A stretch of DNA of 64,000 nucleotides from Desulfuromonas acetoxidans DSM 684 (lineage in GTDB: Bacteria > Desulfobacterota > Desulfuromonadia > Desulfuromonadales > Desulfuromonadaceae): NCBI RefSeq assembly GCF_000167355.1, contig NZ_AAEW02000019.1, positions 1 to 64,000 on the forward strand, read 5' to 3'. The translations under genes were made by a program, and so were the position numbers. The notes under the pieces were generated by a model. It saw nothing but the letters and a program-made list of their open reading frames with translations, was not told the origin of the DNA and made no database searches. Shown here piece by piece: positions 36,460-45,454 of this stretch. Numbering within the stretch: position 1 is the stretch's first letter; each line of letters begins with the position of its first letter.

Positions 36460-38793
36460 ATGGACTATGAACACTTGCGGTTTGATCGAGAAAATCCGTT
36501 AACTGAAAGACATCCTCGACAATATAGGGGTGGTTATCGCCCCGATGATCCAAAAGCGTATGGTACTACACTTGGAAGGCGGTTTAGTCAGGTCCGACAG
36601 CGGGAATTAACGACTGATTTGGATGGCTTCGACAACCGGAAGTTGCTCAAGCTACGGCTTCATTCGGGAGATAAAAGTGTTCCTAACTTTGAAGCTATTC
36701 CTGGAGTTGAAATAGTTAGTCAAGAGGATGAGGCTGTTGTCCTCGTTTTTACAACCGAAGAAGGACTTAACCAGTTCGAAAGCCGTCTCTCTACCTTAGC
36801 GCGAGATGGTGTCGTTACACGTAAGGAGTTGTTGTATGCTATTGAAGATTTCGACAACTGGACTGCTGAAGATCGCAGAGGGGTAGCTCTTCGTAACGAG
36901 GGTCTACCGAATAATGATCTCTTCATGCTCGATGTTGAGCTGTGGCCTCAAGAGCGTCAAGATAAACGTGAAGAGCTGATTGCAGCATTTTCTAGATGGC
37001 TGCGGGATTTGGGGGCTGAGCAGCTTGATATAATTATTCAGCCGTCACTTTTAATGGTCCGAATACGCTGCAACCATGAGCAGGTTAATCAGCTATTACG
37101 CTACAGGGATGTACGCACTGTTGACCTGCCTCCACGACTCGGGGTTTCTATTGGCTTGATTTCTACTGATGTTAACCAGTTTCCTCCAATTAATCCTCCT
37201 CCTGATGGTGTTCCTTCAATCGCTGTACTTGATTCAGGACTAACGCCTGGGCATACGTTGCTAGGGGAGGCTGTGGGTGATGTGCAGGGTTATCTTGAGC
37301 CTCAGCGTAGTCCTGATGACACGGCTCCAGACTGGCATGGAACTTTTGTTGGTGGTTTGGCCTTGTATGGCGATATCCACACACGTATTCAACAAGGCGA
37401 ATTTGTTCCACAGCTACGTTTATTCTCTGGCAAGGTGTTTGAAGACGATGGTCACGATCAAACCGAGTTTGTCGAGAAAGCTGTTGAGACTGCTGTTCTG
37501 GACATTTATGAGCAGTATGGCTGCCGAGTTTTTAACCTAAGCTATGGAGACCTCAACAAAGTATATGATGGTCGACATGTTCGTGGATTAGCTTATACTC
37601 TAGATCGGCTAACGCGTGAACTTGGTGTTTTATTTGTTGTTCCGACTGGAAACTTGTCATTGCAAGACCTTCCGGAGAATCCCATTGACACTTATCCAGA
37701 CTATCTCTTTAGTGATGAGGTACGGTTGTTGGATCCTGCTACAGCGCTCAATGCATTAACTGTTGGCGGATTAAGTACATTCGAAGCTACTCGTGAGACC
37801 CAAAGGTATCCTAATACTATTGAAGATTATGTATTTGCTAGAAGTGGGCAGCCTTTTCCATTGACGCGTTGTGGCCCTTCTGTGAATAACGCAATTAAGC
37901 CTGATGTAATCGAACATGCTGGTAATCTTGCCTTAATGCGTGATGGAGGCCGTGTACGATATTCTGGGTTGGGAATTGTTTCTCTTAATGGTGGTTTCGC
38001 AACTGGTGTACCTTTTGCCGAAGATATTGGTACTAGCTATGCTGCACCCCAAGTTGCTCATAAAGCGGCAAAGTTGCTAGCCGAGGTGCCGAATGCTAAT
38101 CCTAATTTATTACGTGCTCTTCTTGGGGCACACGCGCGTTGGCCTCAGCCCTGTGTGGATTTGATCAATCCAAGAGATAATTCTGTAGGGAGAGATAAGT
38201 TGTTACGTTTGATTGGTTATGGCCAAGTTGATGAGACAGCGCTATACCGCTCACTGAACGACACAGTCACTCTTCTGGCTGAAGAACATATTGATAATGA
38301 TCGGCATCATTTCTTTGAATTGCCGATGCCAGAAAGTTTTTGGAGCCGGGGACGGCGTGAGAGAGAAATTACTGTGGCATTGGCATATAGCCCTGTAGTA
38401 CGAACAACTCGTCTTGATTATCGCAGTTCAAAATTGTGGTTCACGTTAGTTGCAGCTTCTAGCCTTGAAGAAGTTACTCGGGCTTTTAGACGTAACCGTG
38501 AAGAAGGGATGGGGGAACGTAGTAATAATCGCTGGTTGCCAAACGATACGCGCAAGACAGGCACATTACAAGTCTCTCGCTGGAAATTTATACAGCCTTT
38601 ATCCAACGGTAATAAAATATTTGTAGTCGTTACGCGTCAGGACAGTCCTTGGTCCCTTGAACGAGACGCACAAGAGCCATATTCCTTAGCGATTACCTTG
38701 GCAGATAGAGAGAATGCTGAGGCTGAGCTTTATGTTCAGGCTCGTGATGCATTGCAATCTCGTGTTCAAACTCGTGCTCGGGCCATAGTGTAA
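36460..38793 (+). CDS. ietS: Subtilisin-like (S8) serine protease of an IetAS-type anti-phage pair
   Basis: 777 residues. The catalytic triad is present: D258 in IAVLDSGLTPGH, H293 in DWHGTFVGG, S526 in GTSYAAPQVA; the oxyanion asparagine is N398 in VVPTGNLS. The first about 240 residues are a non-catalytic region absent from ordinary subtilases; about 200 residues follow the protease domain. No signal peptide, so it acts in the cytoplasm, as expected for defence. Start preceded by GGAGGGGGG. The presumed model is that the ATPase controls the protease, but the trigger is unknown. Confidence 0.85.
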   Translation: MDYEHLRFDRENPLTERHPRQYRGGYRPDDPKAYGTTLGRRFSQVRQRELTTDLDGFDNRKLLKLRLHSGDKSVPNFEAIPGVEIVSQEDEAVVLVFTTEEGLNQFESRLSTLARDGVVTRKELLYAIEDFDNWTAEDRRGVALRNEGLPNNDLFMLDVELWPQERQDKREELIAAFSRWLRDLGAEQLDIIIQPSLLMVRIRCNHEQVNQLLRYRDVRTVDLPPRLGVSIGLISTDVNQFPPINPPPDGVPSIAVLDSGLTPGHTLLGEAVGDVQGYLEPQRSPDDTAPDWHGTFVGGLALYGDIHTRIQQGEFVPQLRLFSGKVFEDDGHDQTEFVEKAVETAVLDIYEQYGCRVFNLSYGDLNKVYDGRHVRGLAYTLDRLTRELGVLFVVPTGNLSLQDLPENPIDTYPDYLFSDEVRLLDPATALNALTVGGLSTFEATRETQRYPNTIEDYVFARSGQPFPLTRCGPSVNNAIKPDVIEHAGNLALMRDGGRVRYSGLGIVSLNGGFATGVPFAEDIGTSYAAPQVAHKAAKLLAEVPNANPNLLRALLGAHARWPQPCVDLINPRDNSVGRDKLLRLIGYGQVDETALYRSLNDTVTLLAEEHIDNDRHHFFELPMPESFWSRGRREREITVALAYSPVVRTTRLDYRSSKLWFTLVAASSLEEVTRAFRRNREEGMGERSNNRWLPNDTRKTGTLQVSRWKFIQPLSNGNKIFVVVTRQDSPWSLERDAQEPYSLAITLADRENAEAELYVQARDALQSRVQTRARAIV

Positions 38794-38823
38794 CTTCTAA
38801 CGTAGCTTGTAAAATTAAAAAGT

Positions 38824-38852
38824 AGCCCGCATCGAACTCGATGCGGGCTTTG
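38824..38852. terminator. Terminator between ietS and the chemoreceptor gene (convergent)
   Basis: AGCCCGCATCG / CGATGCGGGCT, 11-base perfect stem with a 4-base AACT loop; followed by TTGTTGTTT on plus and ACTTTTTAATTT on minus. Likely shared by both convergent genes. Confidence 0.85.
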
Positions 38853-38860
38853 TTGTTTCA

Positions 38861-41146
38861 CTAACGGGCAATCATCTTCGTTGTCTGGCTCAACTTGAAG
38901 CGTGACAACATGGTATGCAGTTGATCTGCCTGTGACGAGAGTTGCTCGGCAGCGGCGGCACTCTCTTCAGCACTGACCGTATTGAGCTGGGTGACCTGAT
39001 CAATCTGATCCAGTCCCTGGGAAATCTGGCTGACACCGTCGGTCTGTTCGTTGGATGCCTGGGCGATTTCATCGGCCAGATCCGTGACCTTGGTGACGCG
39101 CTGCATGATCTCATTGAGAGCGTCGGCGGTTTCGGCGGCGATGCGGCTGCCGCTTTGCGCTTTGCCTACGGAGTTTTCGATCATCTCGGTGGTTTCTTGA
39201 GCGGCCTTGGCGCTGCGGGCGGCGAGGTTACGCACCTCTTCGGCGACGACGGCAAAGCCTTTGCCATGCTGTCCGGCGCGGGCGGCCTCGACGGCGGCAT
39301 TGAGGGCCAGCAGGTTGGTCTGGAAAGCAATCTCGTCAATGACCTTGATGATCTTGGAGATGTTGGCGCTGGACTCGTTGATATCGTCCATGGCGCTGAT
39401 CATCTCGGACATGCTGGTGTTGCCCTGTTCGGCGGCGGTTTTGGTTTCACCGGCGAGTACGCTGGCCTGATGGGCATTATCGGCATTGTGACGCACCTGA
39501 GCGCCGATCTCGGTCATGGAGGAGGCGATCTCTTCGAGAGAGCTGGCTTGCTCGGTGGCCCCTTGCGACAAGGTCTGGCTGCTGGCGGCAACCTGTGAGC
39601 TGCCGGAGGAGATCTGCTCACTGGTGGAGCGCACCTGCTCAAGCACTTGGGTCATGCTGGAATTCGCTTTGGCCAGCGGCTGCTTGATCAGGCCGGTGGC
39701 TTCAAAGGTGAAATCTCCGGCGGCTAGTTTTTCAAAGGCGGTGAGGATCTCGTGTTGCAGGTTGTCGGCAAAGGCGTCCATGGCGTCGCCCATCTGGCCC
39801 AGTTCGTCACGGCGGGTCAGGTGCATGCGGCTGTCGAGGTTGCCGTGCTCGAGGTCGGTGAGCATGGCAACGGCTTTGCGGATCGGTCGTGTGGTGGAGC
39901 GGGCCAGCAGCAAGGCTCCGGCAATGATGCCACCAATACAGATCATGGCCAGAACCGACACCAGCCATTTGAGGCGGGTGATCTCGGCAAAGGCTTCGGC
40001 GACGTCGATCTCGGAGAGGAGCGCCCAGGTGGTATCGCCAACCTTGACCGAGGTGTAGGCGGACAGCACCGGGTTGCCGTTGTAGTCGATAATAATCTTG
40101 CTGTCGGTGGCGCCGGTCAGCGCCGCATGGGCGGCGTCGGTATCGACCTTGCCGTTTTGCGGGTCAGCAAAAGCGGCGCGTACTGTGTGATGAGTCGGAT
40201 CGAGGTACGAATCGGAGCGCATCAGCAAGTCGCTGCCCACCAGATAGGATTCACCGGTTTCGCCGAGGCCGGAGCGCTCGGTCATGATGGCGTTGAGCAC
40301 ATCGATGGGAAACTGAAACATGGCCACACCGATCTTGGTGTCGCCATCAAAGATCGGGCAGGCGACAAATCCGGCCGGATCGTTGTACGACGGAAAGTAG
40401 CGTTTGTAGTCGACCAGCACAACGCTGTCTTTGCTGGTGGCGGCATTGGCGCGGCGGAACGCTTCGCCAAAGTTGGTGTTGGCGTAAGGGCCGTCGATCA
40501 GTGAGGTGCTGTAGTCAAGCTCTTTAAACACCGAGTAAACAATGTCGCCGGTTTTGGAATCGACGAGGAAGATGTCGTAATATCCGAAGCGCTGTAAAAA
40601 GTTGCGAATGACCGGGTGAAAGTTCTCGTGCAGGGTGCTGTACCGTGAGTTGTCAGCGGCGCGGTCGAGCTGCTCTTTGGAACCGAGCGGGTTCTGGTTG
40701 GCGCGAATGTAGTGATATTGCAGCGCGATGGAGTCGTCATCAAGCATCGACAGGGGGCGGTTGACCTCAGCCGCTTTGCCGTCGTTGCGCTGGCGGTATT
40801 CCGTGGCGAACTCGTTGCGGTAATAGGTGCTCAATTTGCCGCGCATGGCCGTGATGTCATCAGCGGAGTAGTCATTGTCGGCAATGAAGTTGGCTGCCGC
40901 GTCTTTGAACTGGCCCATGGCTTCGACCACCATGTGGTCTTCAGCAAACGAGAGCATCTGGTTGGAAACCGTCTCAAAGTAACGCTCAACTGAAGCGCGT
41001 TTGGCATCGCGAACACTTTCCAGATGGTGAAAGGCGGATTGGGAAAGTGAATCGGTGGCGCTGTTTAGATACACAATGGCCAGGATGGCAAACGGGGTCA
41101 ATCCGGCAAGGAAAAAGGCAAGAAACAACTTTGTTCCGAACTTCAT
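38861..41146 (-). CDS. Methyl-accepting chemotaxis protein
   Basis: 761 residues. First membrane helix at about 6-27, a large periplasmic sensor (about 30-390, Cache-like in arrangement), second helix around 394-417, HAMP (about 418-470, [20 protein letters not shown]) and the cytoplasmic signalling hairpin with the invariant [19 protein letters not shown] (about 605-623) and [16 protein letters not shown]. No CheR-docking pentapeptide is visible at the C-terminus. Ligand unknown. Start at 41146 follows CGTGGAGGATA. Confidence 0.93.
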   Translation of the reverse strand: MKFGTKLFLAFFLAGLTPFAILAIVYLNSATDSLSQSAFHHLESVRDAKRASVERYFETVSNQMLSFAEDHMVVEAMGQFKDAAANFIADNDYSADDITAMRGKLSTYYRNEFATEYRQRNDGKAAEVNRPLSMLDDDSIALQYHYIRANQNPLGSKEQLDRAADNSRYSTLHENFHPVIRNFLQRFGYYDIFLVDSKTGDIVYSVFKELDYSTSLIDGPYANTNFGEAFRRANAATSKDSVVLVDYKRYFPSYNDPAGFVACPIFDGDTKIGVAMFQFPIDVLNAIMTERSGLGETGESYLVGSDLLMRSDSYLDPTHHTVRAAFADPQNGKVDTDAAHAALTGATDSKIIIDYNGNPVLSAYTSVKVGDTTWALLSEIDVAEAFAEITRLKWLVSVLAMICIGGIIAGALLLARSTTRPIRKAVAMLTDLEHGNLDSRMHLTRRDELGQMGDAMDAFADNLQHEILTAFEKLAAGDFTFEATGLIKQPLAKANSSMTQVLEQVRSTSEQISSGSSQVAASSQTLSQGATEQASSLEEIASSMTEIGAQVRHNADNAHQASVLAGETKTAAEQGNTSMSEMISAMDDINESSANISKIIKVIDEIAFQTNLLALNAAVEAARAGQHGKGFAVVAEEVRNLAARSAKAAQETTEMIENSVGKAQSGSRIAAETADALNEIMQRVTKVTDLADEIAQASNEQTDGVSQISQGLDQIDQVTQLNTVSAEESAAAAEQLSSQADQLHTMLSRFKLSQTTKMIAR

Positions 41147-41530
41147 AAATATCCTCCACGATATGAAGACGTGCGTCAATGCACGCTGAAAAGGCTATCG
41201 ACGGGTGGCAGCCAACCGTTTTGAAAAGCAGAAGTCGTGCCAGTGTCTATTTTTAATATAAATCAACAACTTAGTTAGGGTAATGCTCCGCGGTGTATAA
41301 ATGTGTGCCGCTTTGTTGGACAATCCTGCTAAATTTGTGGGCGAATTTTGGATGGCATTGGGTGGAAATTAGCCAGAAAAAAACGCTAATGTTTGCGCTG
41401 GTTGGCTCATTGTGGATGGTTAATGGCGACAAGGGTGGCAACAGAAAGAGCTTGTCTGGCTTTGGCCAAGATCCGTGACATGAGAACGGAGAGATGAGAG
41501 TGTGATCAATCAGTGCTGTCGTATCAAAAA

Positions 41531-41546
41531 CCACAATATGTTGTGA
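41531..41546. promoter_or_regulatory. NrdR box-like palindrome upstream of nrdD
   Basis: CCACAATATGTTGTGA resembles the NrdR consensus ACACwATATaTTGTGT except at the two ends and one centre base. It lies seven bases before the -35 hexamer of the nrdD promoter. NrdR represses ribonucleotide reductase genes and usually binds a pair of such boxes; a possible partner is TCCACAT-TGAA-ATGTGGA at 41594-41611. Confidence 0.62.
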
Positions 41547-41552
41547 ATCCGC

Positions 41553-41581
41553 TTGACACTCACCACAATTTCGGATAAAGA
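41553..41581 (+). promoter_or_regulatory. Sigma-70 promoter of the nrdD riboswitch transcript
   Basis: TTGACA, 17 bases, TAAAGA. The -35 is perfect. It lies between the two palindromes and about 50-80 bases before the riboswitch core. The dyad TCCACAT/ATGTGGA begins 12 bases after the -10 box. Confidence 0.6.
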
Positions 41582-41629
41582 TAACCAAAAATATCCACAT
41601 TGAAATGTGGACGTCATATTGGATCACGG

Positions 41630-41810
41630 TGCCCAACGGGAGCTTAAATGTCTCGTGAGGCTTGATAGGGAAGAGGGGTGCAACTCCCCCGCGGACCCGC
41701 CGCTGTAAACGTGGACAACAGGCTCCATGCCACTGGTTTCGACCGGGAAGGCGCCTGAAGGATGAAGCGTAAGCCAGAAGACCTGCCTGATCCCAACACT
41801 CAATGATTCC
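41630..41810 (+). ncRNA. Cobalamin riboswitch in the nrdD leader
   Basis: The core motifs of the AdoCbl riboswitch are readable in order: GGGAAGAGGGGTGCAACTCC, CGCCGCTGT, CCGGGAAGGCGC, and the B12-box AAGCCAGAAGACCTGCC (41770-41786). The aptamer leads to a strong terminator hairpin 60-80 bases downstream, so control is probably by transcription attenuation. Repression of a B12-independent (class III) reductase by cobalamin is a known pattern. Confidence 0.92.
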
Positions 41811-41857
41811 TCGTGGTAAAGGGAGAGTGACGCATGCATCCGGATTTTAAATACGCG

Positions 41858-41894
41858 AAGTCCGCAGGGAGCTTTGGCCCCTGCGGACTTTTTT
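41858..41894 (+). terminator. Attenuator terminator of the nrdD riboswitch
   Basis: AAGTCCGCAGGG / CCCTGCGGACTT, a 12-base perfect stem followed by a run of six Ts, located between the riboswitch and the nrdD binding site. It is the natural expression platform. Confidence 0.88.
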
Positions 41895-41952
41895 GTGTTT
41901 CCGGTGCAGACTGTCTCCTGTGCCGCGGTTTAACCTGATGAAGGAGCAGTCG

Positions 41953-43977
41953 ATGCCAGAGACCGAACACGCCCACCAGCTTGCCAGTGTCGTATTACCC
42001 GCCAAAGTCGTGAAACGCGATGGCACCAGTGTGCCGTTTGACAGCGAACGAATTCGCTTTGCTATTGCCCGTGCCGGTAAAGTGACCGGTGAATTCGATG
42101 AGAGTGAAGCCGCTCTGCTCACCCAGCAGACCCTTAAGGTGTTGCGCCACCGTTTTCCGTTTCAGGCTCCCAAGGTTGAACAGATTCAGGATGTGGTCGA
42201 GCAGACGCTGATCTCCGCCAACCATTTTGCCACGCTGCGTGCCTATGTGGTCTATCGTGAGCAGCATCAGAAACTGCGTCAGGACCAGAAAACCGTGGTC
42301 GATGTGGCGTCGTCGATCAATGAATATCTTGATCAGTCGGACTGGCGGGTCAATGCCAACGCCAATCAGGGCTATTCGCTCGGCGGGCTGATCCTCAATA
42401 TCTCCGGCAAAGTCACGGCCAACTACTGGCTGAACCACGTCTATGCCCCGGAACTGGGCGAGGCGCACCGTGACGGCAGTCTGCATGTTCACGATCTCGA
42501 TATGCTGTCCGGCTACTGCGCCGGTTGGTCGCTGCGGATGCTGTTGCAGGAAGGCTTTAACGGTGTGCCGGGCAAGGTGGAAGCGGCTCCGCCACGCCAC
42601 CTGTCCAGCGTCATCGGTCAGATCGTCAACTTTCTCGGTACGTTGCAGAACGAATGGGCCGGAGCCCAGGCGTTCAGCTCGTTTGATACCTATCTGGCCG
42701 CGTTCGTGCGCAAGGACAACCTGAGTTACGACGAGGTCAAACAGCAGATGCAGGAGTTGATCTTCAACCTCAACGTGCCGTCGCGCTGGGGCACGCAGAC
42801 CCCGTTCACCAACCTGACCTTTGACTGGACCTGCCCGGATGATCTGAAAACCCAGGTGCCGGTGATCGGTGGCGAGGAGATGCCGTTTACCTACGGTGAA
42901 TTGCAGGACGAGATGGATCTGATCAACCGCGCCTACATTGAGGTGATGACCAATGGCGATGACAAGGGGCGGGTGTTCACCTTTCCCATCCCCACCTACA
43001 ACATGACGCCGGATTTTCCGTGGGAGAGCGAAAACGCCGAGCGGCTGTTCAGCATGACCGCCAAGTACGGCCTGCCGTATTTCCAGAATTTCCTCAATTC
43101 GGAGCTGCAACCCAACATGGTGCGCTCCATGTGCTGCCGCTTACAGCTCGACTTGCGCGAACTGCTCAAACGCGGCAATGGTCTGTTCGGTTCCGCCGAG
43201 CAGACCGGTTCCATCGGTGTGGTCACCATCAACTGCGCCCGTCTTGGTTATCAGTTTGCCGGGGATGAGGCCGGATTGCTCGCCCGTCTTGACGAACTTC
43301 TTGAATTGGCGCGCACCAGCCTGGAAGTCAAACGCAAAACCATTCAGCGTCAGATGGATCAGGGCCTGTTCCCCTACACGCGACGGTATCTCGGCACCCT
43401 GCGCAACCATTTCTCCACCATCGGTGTCAATGGTCTTAACGAGATGATCCGCAACTTCACAGATGATCAGGACAACATCACCAGCGAACAGGGCCAGCTG
43501 TTTGCCATCCGTTTTATGGATCACGTGCGGCAACGCATGGTGGAATATCAGGAACAGACCGGCCACATGTACAACCTCGAAGCCACGCCAGCAGAAGGCA
43601 CTACCTACCGCTTTGCCCGCGAGGATAAAAAGCGTTTCCCGGATATGATCCAGGCCGGAACAACCGATGCGCCGTTTTACACCAACTCATCGCAACTGCC
43701 GGTCGGCTTCAGCGATGATCCGTTCGAAGCGCTGGAGCTGCAGGAAACCCTGCAACGCAAATACACCGGCGGCACCGTGTTTCACATGTACATGGGCGAG
43801 CCTATCGGTAGCCCCGAAGCCTGCCGAAAGCTGGTCAGACGGGTGCTGGAAAATTACCGCATCCCCTATTTGACCATTACGCCGACATTCTCCATCTGCC
43901 CGAAACACGGCTATCTGGCTGGAGAGCATCCGTTTTGTCCGCTGTGTGATGAGGAGTTAGCGCAAGCGAACAGTTAA
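41953..43977 (+). CDS. nrdD: Anaerobic ribonucleoside-triphosphate reductase (class III), main part lacking the glycyl-radical loop
   Basis: 674 residues. ATP-cone N-terminal domain (VVKRDGTSVPFDSERIRFAI) and the 10-stranded barrel with MCCRLQLD, IGVVTINCARLGY. The C-terminus reaches the zinc site (SICPKHGYLAGEHPFCPLC) and then stops at QANS. In ordinary NrdD the chain continues through a short linker into the glycyl-radical motif RVMGYHRP, which is missing here and is encoded about 700 bases downstream (44678-44836). Start at 41953 follows AAGGAGCAG. Reduces NTPs to dNTPs in anaerobes; activated by NrdG. Confidence 0.9.
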   Translation: MPETEHAHQLASVVLPAKVVKRDGTSVPFDSERIRFAIARAGKVTGEFDESEAALLTQQTLKVLRHRFPFQAPKVEQIQDVVEQTLISANHFATLRAYVVYREQHQKLRQDQKTVVDVASSINEYLDQSDWRVNANANQGYSLGGLILNISGKVTANYWLNHVYAPELGEAHRDGSLHVHDLDMLSGYCAGWSLRMLLQEGFNGVPGKVEAAPPRHLSSVIGQIVNFLGTLQNEWAGAQAFSSFDTYLAAFVRKDNLSYDEVKQQMQELIFNLNVPSRWGTQTPFTNLTFDWTCPDDLKTQVPVIGGEEMPFTYGELQDEMDLINRAYIEVMTNGDDKGRVFTFPIPTYNMTPDFPWESENAERLFSMTAKYGLPYFQNFLNSELQPNMVRSMCCRLQLDLRELLKRGNGLFGSAEQTGSIGVVTINCARLGYQFAGDEAGLLARLDELLELARTSLEVKRKTIQRQMDQGLFPYTRRYLGTLRNHFSTIGVNGLNEMIRNFTDDQDNITSEQGQLFAIRFMDHVRQRMVEYQEQTGHMYNLEATPAEGTTYRFAREDKKRFPDMIQAGTTDAPFYTNSSQLPVGFSDDPFEALELQETLQRKYTGGTVFHMYMGEPIGSPEACRKLVRRVLENYRIPYLTITPTFSICPKHGYLAGEHPFCPLCDEELAQANS

Positions 43978-43984
43978 ATTGTCT

Positions 43985-44635
43985 GTTGAGGGAAGGGCGT
44001 CAATGCAACGACATCCGTTCGCGATGTTGGTACGCACGTGACGTGGGCTTCCGCGCCCACACGTCGGGCCACATTTTGCGTCGACAAAAGTGGCGCAAAA
44101 TCGACTCCCAAGGGGCTGTCATCAATCAGACTTCACGAAGTTGTTGCAGATCTTTTTCACGTCAGCAGCGTTATCGGTCGTCGCCATAGAATCACTATGG
44201 CTCCTCCCTCTGCCTTGCTGACGCAAAAAATTTCAAGCAACACCTCTCGTTCACCTGATCAATAACAACCCCAATGCGCCCTACGGGTTCCCTCGGTGCT
44301 AAGCTGGAGGGCTGGGGTGCAAAATAACCCACAGGCGTAGGGCGGGCACCGTCCCGCCCGTTAGATCGGTGCCACACCAGAGATAAAGAAAGACGAAAGA
44401 GCGTTATCACGGTTTTACGCCAAGGATGATGAGTCGCACGATTCGTCGACCTAAAGGGCGGCGAGCCGGATAAGCAAAGCATCACGGAAATCGACTCAGT
44501 GTCGGTGAATCCAGGTTCAGGAGAAGTTCAGCCGGTTTTTGCATCCTTTTGAGCGGCAAGTCAAAAGGATGTCGCCTGCCGGGGCGAATCCCGGCGACCC
44601 TGACCTTGACTTAGATCTTGGCCTTGAGACTGTGA
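43985..44635 (-). repeat. Modular intergenic repeat array 5 (inverted, inside the nrdD linker)
   Basis: One long-form unit in reverse orientation: 44035-44110 contains the GTCGACG hairpin (CCACATTTTG-cgtcgac-AAAAGTGG), 44110-44270 the extra block seen also at 12020-12185, then the CGGGCACCGTCCCGCCCG hairpin (44342-44360), the TTATCACGGTTTTACGC box (44404-44420), and the hairpin CATCCTTTTGA / TCAAAAGGATG (44542-44571). It lies exactly between the end of nrdD and the separate glycyl-radical ORF. Confidence 0.85.
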
Positions 44636-44677
44636 ACTTAAACAAAAGAACACAACAAACAACAAAGGAGCCAAACC

Positions 44678-44836
44678 ATGAAAGAAAACCAAAATCAGAT
44701 CGATGACAGCCAACGCCAACCCTGCGAAGTTTGGACCCGCGTCATGGGCTACCACCGCCCGGTAAGTTCCTTCAACTCTGGCAAAAAGTCCGAACACCAG
44801 CAACGCTGCTTCTTCAACGAGGAACGCACCCGTTGA
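44678..44836 (+). CDS. Stand-alone glycyl-radical segment of NrdD
   Basis: 52 residues: a Lys/Asn/Gln-rich start (MKENQNQIDDSQRQ), then CEVWTRVMGYHRPVSSFNSG and KKSEHQQRCFFNEERTR. The RVMGYHRP loop contains the glycine that carries the radical in class III reductases, at residue 24. It has its own perfect binding site (AAAGGAG, seven bases before the ATG) and an in-frame stop upstream (44639-44641). The TGA overlaps the likely TTG start of nrdG. Either a functional trans-acting subunit or the remnant of a broken gene; the conserved sequence and binding site favour the first. Confidence 0.8.
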   Translation: MKENQNQIDDSQRQPCEVWTRVMGYHRPVSSFNSGKKSEHQQRCFFNEERTR

Positions 44837-45420
44837 GTTCCGCTTTACAGGTGGGCGGCCTGACCCGCTGCACCACCATCGATTTTCCCGGTGAACTGGC
44901 AGCAGTGGTCTATTGCCAGGGCTGTCCCTGGCATTGCCACTACTGCCACAATGCCGCACTGATCCCGGAGCAGGGCCAACAACAGCTCGATTGGCAACAG
45001 GTGGTGGCGTTCATCCAACAACGTCGCGGATTGCTCGACGGCATCGTGTTCAGCGGCGGTGAACCCACCGCGCAAACAGCGTTGATTGATGCCATGCACA
45101 CCGTCAAAGAGCTGGGCATGAAAGTGGCCCTGCATACCAATGGTGCGTATTCCGACCGCCTGCGGGCTCTGTTGCCGCTGTGCGACTGGGTGGGCATGGA
45201 CTTGAAAGCCCCGTTTGACGACTACGAAACGATCACCAAATGTCCCGCCAGTGGAGAACAGGCACGGCAAAGCGCGGAGCTGTTGCGCGCCAGTGGTGTG
45301 GCCCATCAGTTTCGTACCACAGTTGATCCGTGGTTGCGTGAAGAGGGTCGGTTAGAACAGATGCAAGCATTGGTGGAGTCGTGGGGAGAAACCCTGGTGC
45401 TGCAAACCATGCGCAGTTAA
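44833..45420 (+). CDS. nrdG: Anaerobic ribonucleotide reductase activating enzyme (radical SAM)
   Basis: 195 residues from a TTG at 44833 (TTGA overlap with the glycyl-radical ORF). The radical SAM cluster motif is CPWHCHYCHN, followed by GIVFSGGEPTAQ (SAM-binding GGE) and LKAPFDDYETITK. NrdG generates the radical on the NrdD glycine using SAM. A GTG at 44851 is an alternative start. The product is of usual length for the branch that accompanies NrdD in deltaproteobacteria (no extra ferredoxin domain). Confidence 0.9.
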   Translation: MSSALQVGGLTRCTTIDFPGELAAVVYCQGCPWHCHYCHNAALIPEQGQQQLDWQQVVAFIQQRRGLLDGIVFSGGEPTAQTALIDAMHTVKELGMKVALHTNGAYSDRLRALLPLCDWVGMDLKAPFDDYETITKCPASGEQARQSAELLRASGVAHQFRTTVDPWLREEGRLEQMQALVESWGETLVLQTMRS

Positions 45421-45454
45421 CCTGGCTTCGTAATGGATCGCTTGCGAAAATCAA

